Source of the DNA: Actinoalloteichus fjordicus
Lineage (GTDB): Bacteria > Actinomycetota > Actinomycetes > Mycobacteriales > Pseudonocardiaceae
Reading direction: 5' to 3'
Assembly: GCF_001941625.1 (NCBI RefSeq)
Contig: NZ_CP016076.1
Span: forward strand, 4,862,249-4,926,248
DNA length: 64,000 nucleotides
The position numbers and the translations under genes are program-made. A model generated the notes under the pieces. It ran no database searches, had not been told where the DNA came from, and saw only the letters and a list, made by a program, of their open reading frames with translations. This document shows positions 62,775-64,000 of the stretch, in pieces. Position 1 is the stretch's first letter. Every line of letters starts with the position of its first letter.

Positions 62775-64000
62775 TCAACGTCGGCGGTCGTGCAGGCGGC
62801 CGATGCGTTCTCGGCCGTGGCGGAGTTCGGCACGCAGCAGCCGGCTCACCGGGTCGAGCAGTCGGCGCGCCAGGTCGTCGAGTTCGGCGCCGGAGCGGGC
62901 GGCGGAGCCGCCACCGGGACCTGAGGCCATGCCGAGCCCCGAGGCCACGCCGGTGCCCGACGCCGCTCCGGTGCCCGCGAGGCCCGGCGGGGCCGCCGGT
63001 CGCCGGTCGTCGGCGACGTCGGGCCCGACGTCGGGCCCGACGTGGCGCGCGAGCTGCGGGCTCCGCGACACGGTGATCGGCACGCCGGGGATCGGCACTG
63101 GCTGCGGGGGCGGCAAGCCTGCAGGCACGGCGCGGGCGCGCGCCACCGGAGCCGCCGGGCCCGACTGGTCGGCAGGCGGGGCGGGGAGGACCACCGCAGG
63201 ACGAGACACGGTCGTGCCGTCCACGGCACGAGTCTCGACCGGTGCGGTGCGGAGGGCCTGCGGCGCCGCGCCTGCGCGAGCGGCGGAGACGGTCGCGGCG
63301 GCCTGCGCCGAAGGCCGGGCCCACGCCTCGGAACGCCGCTGGAGGATCGAGCCCGGTCGACCCGGCGAGACCGGCGAGACCCGCGAGATCGGGGCCTGGG
63401 AGATCGGGGCCTGCCGAGTGAGCGGCGGCGTGCCTGCTCGCGCAGACCCGGCAGCGCCGCTCGCGTCGGGCGGCTTCGTGCCCTTCACGGCGGGCGGTTT
63501 CGCGCCCCGCTCAGCGGAAAAACCTGCACCGCCTGCGGTGGAAGAACCTGCGCCGCTCGCGGCGTTGGAGTCTGCACCGCTCGCGGCGAACGCATCTGCT
63601 CCGCGCGCGGCAATAGAGTCTGCACCGCTCGCGGTGGTCGCCCCCGCGCCCTCCGCTCCGGGCCGGAGGTCACGAGCACCGGCCCGTCCGCGCCGAGCCG
63701 CCCTTCGTCTCTCGGCTGACGACGAGGAACGCCCCGAGGGGCGGGCGGGTGCGGGGTCTGCCGTCGCGTCCGCGACCGGATCGGCAGGCACCGCAGACTG
63801 AGCCGATCGCGTCCACCGCAGCGGAACCACCGGGGCGGGCGGCCTCGTCGCCGTCTCGTCCCCGCGTCCGTCGCCGGTCGGGCCCGCCACCGCGCGCTGC
63901 ACCGCCGAGGGAACGGCGGGCCGCAACGGTCGATCGCCCAGGAGGCCGACCCGCCGGGTTCGGGAGACGGCGGGCCTGCCGAGTCGAGCAGCCTCTCCCG
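62775..64000 (-). CDS. Ala/Pro-rich injection-system-associated protein (5' end outside window)
   Basis: The frame is open to the right edge, at least 408 residues, so the start lies beyond the window. The segment next to the edge contains VSRTRRVGLLGDRPLRPAVPS. The middle is low complexity with an Ala/Gly repeat of about 8-9 residues (GADSIAARGADAFAASGADS) and a short repeat (APISQAPISRVSPVSP). The C-terminus is helical and conserved-looking (ELDDLARRLLDPVSRLLRAE). Proteins of this type occur before the tube-initiator gene in actinobacterial injection clusters. No function known; the helices could bind a baseplate or tube partner. Confidence 0.7.
   Translation of the reverse strand, partial: GEAARLGRPAVSRTRRVGLLGDRPLRPAVPSAVQRAVAGPTGDGRGDETATRPPAPVVPLRWTRSAQSAVPADPVADATADPAPARPSGRSSSSAERRRAARRGRAGARDLRPGAEGAGATTASGADSIAARGADAFAASGADSNAASGAGSSTAGGAGFSAERGAKPPAVKGTKPPDASGAAGSARAGTPPLTRQAPISQAPISRVSPVSPGRPGSILQRRSEAWARPSAQAAATVSAARAGAAPQALRTAPVETRAVDGTTVSRPAVVLPAPPADQSGPAAPVARARAVPAGLPPPQPVPIPGVPITVSRSPQLARHVGPDVGPDVADDRRPAAPPGLAGTGAASGTGVASGLGMASGPGGGSAARSGAELDDLARRLLDPVSRLLRAELRHGRERIGRLHDRRR

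Noticed and set aside
1-64000. tRNA, rRNA, prophage integrase or attachment sites
   Set aside because: I found no cloverleaf-like or rRNA-like stretch, integrase gene or duplicated attachment sequence by eye.

Overview
The window is very GC-rich DNA with many GTG starts, translationally coupled operons and lipoprotein signal peptides, as in a filamentous actinomycete. The gene content (class 1 DISARM, lutABC, an actinobacterial extracellular contractile injection system, a Thermobifida-type cutinase) points to Pseudonocardiales, perhaps Actinoalloteichus. That placement is inference; there is no rRNA or marker gene here.

Bases 1-14816 (minus strand) are one defence operon. It reads drmD (SNF2-like helicase), drmMI (N6-adenine methylase), drmA (helicase), drmB (DUF1998) and drmC (phospholipase-D fold), the gene order of class 1 DISARM. 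A second N6-adenine methylase with an N-terminal helix-turn-helix follows, coupled by a 4-base overlap and cut off by the window start. The part of drmMI just after its NPPF motif drops to about 50% GC, which suggests a swapped target-recognition domain.

Bases 15303-23745 hold accessory single genes: a lipoprotein, a membrane-anchored pentapeptide-repeat protein, a conserved hypothetical, a GT-B-like protein, a STAND/TPR ATPase and an NmrA-type reductase. Bases 23957-28906 form a sugar-scavenging region: a secreted GH43 enzyme, a divergent solute-binding lipoprotein with its own promoter, paired operator-like palindromes and a terminator but no permease, and a cytoplasmic GH27 alpha-galactosidase. 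A NYN-domain protein, a zinc dehydrogenase, the lutABC lactate operon and a NUDIX hydrolase follow to 35154.

Bases 36189-40385 encode a large secreted ThuA / PQQ-dependent sugar dehydrogenase / PKD / carbohydrate-binding / Ig-like protein. Bases 40700-45710 look like one cell-envelope unit: an SGNH-hydrolase lipoprotein, an OmpR-type response regulator and histidine kinase, a GerMN lipoprotein and an acyltransferase-3 membrane protein. The SGNH and acyltransferase genes share a near-identical 27-base leader. Bases 46279-47190 encode a PET-hydrolase-like cutinase, and 47430-53710 a sugar epimerase next to a complete ribose-type ABC importer.

Bases 54273-64000 (minus strand) are the 3' half of an extracellular contractile injection system: tube protein, LysM adaptor, VgrG-like spike, gp25, PAAR tip, baseplate J, tail protein I and a zinc-ribbon membrane protein. 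The baseplate J gene is split between two frames, so the particle may be non-functional, or the sequence may carry an indel error. The cluster continues past the right edge.
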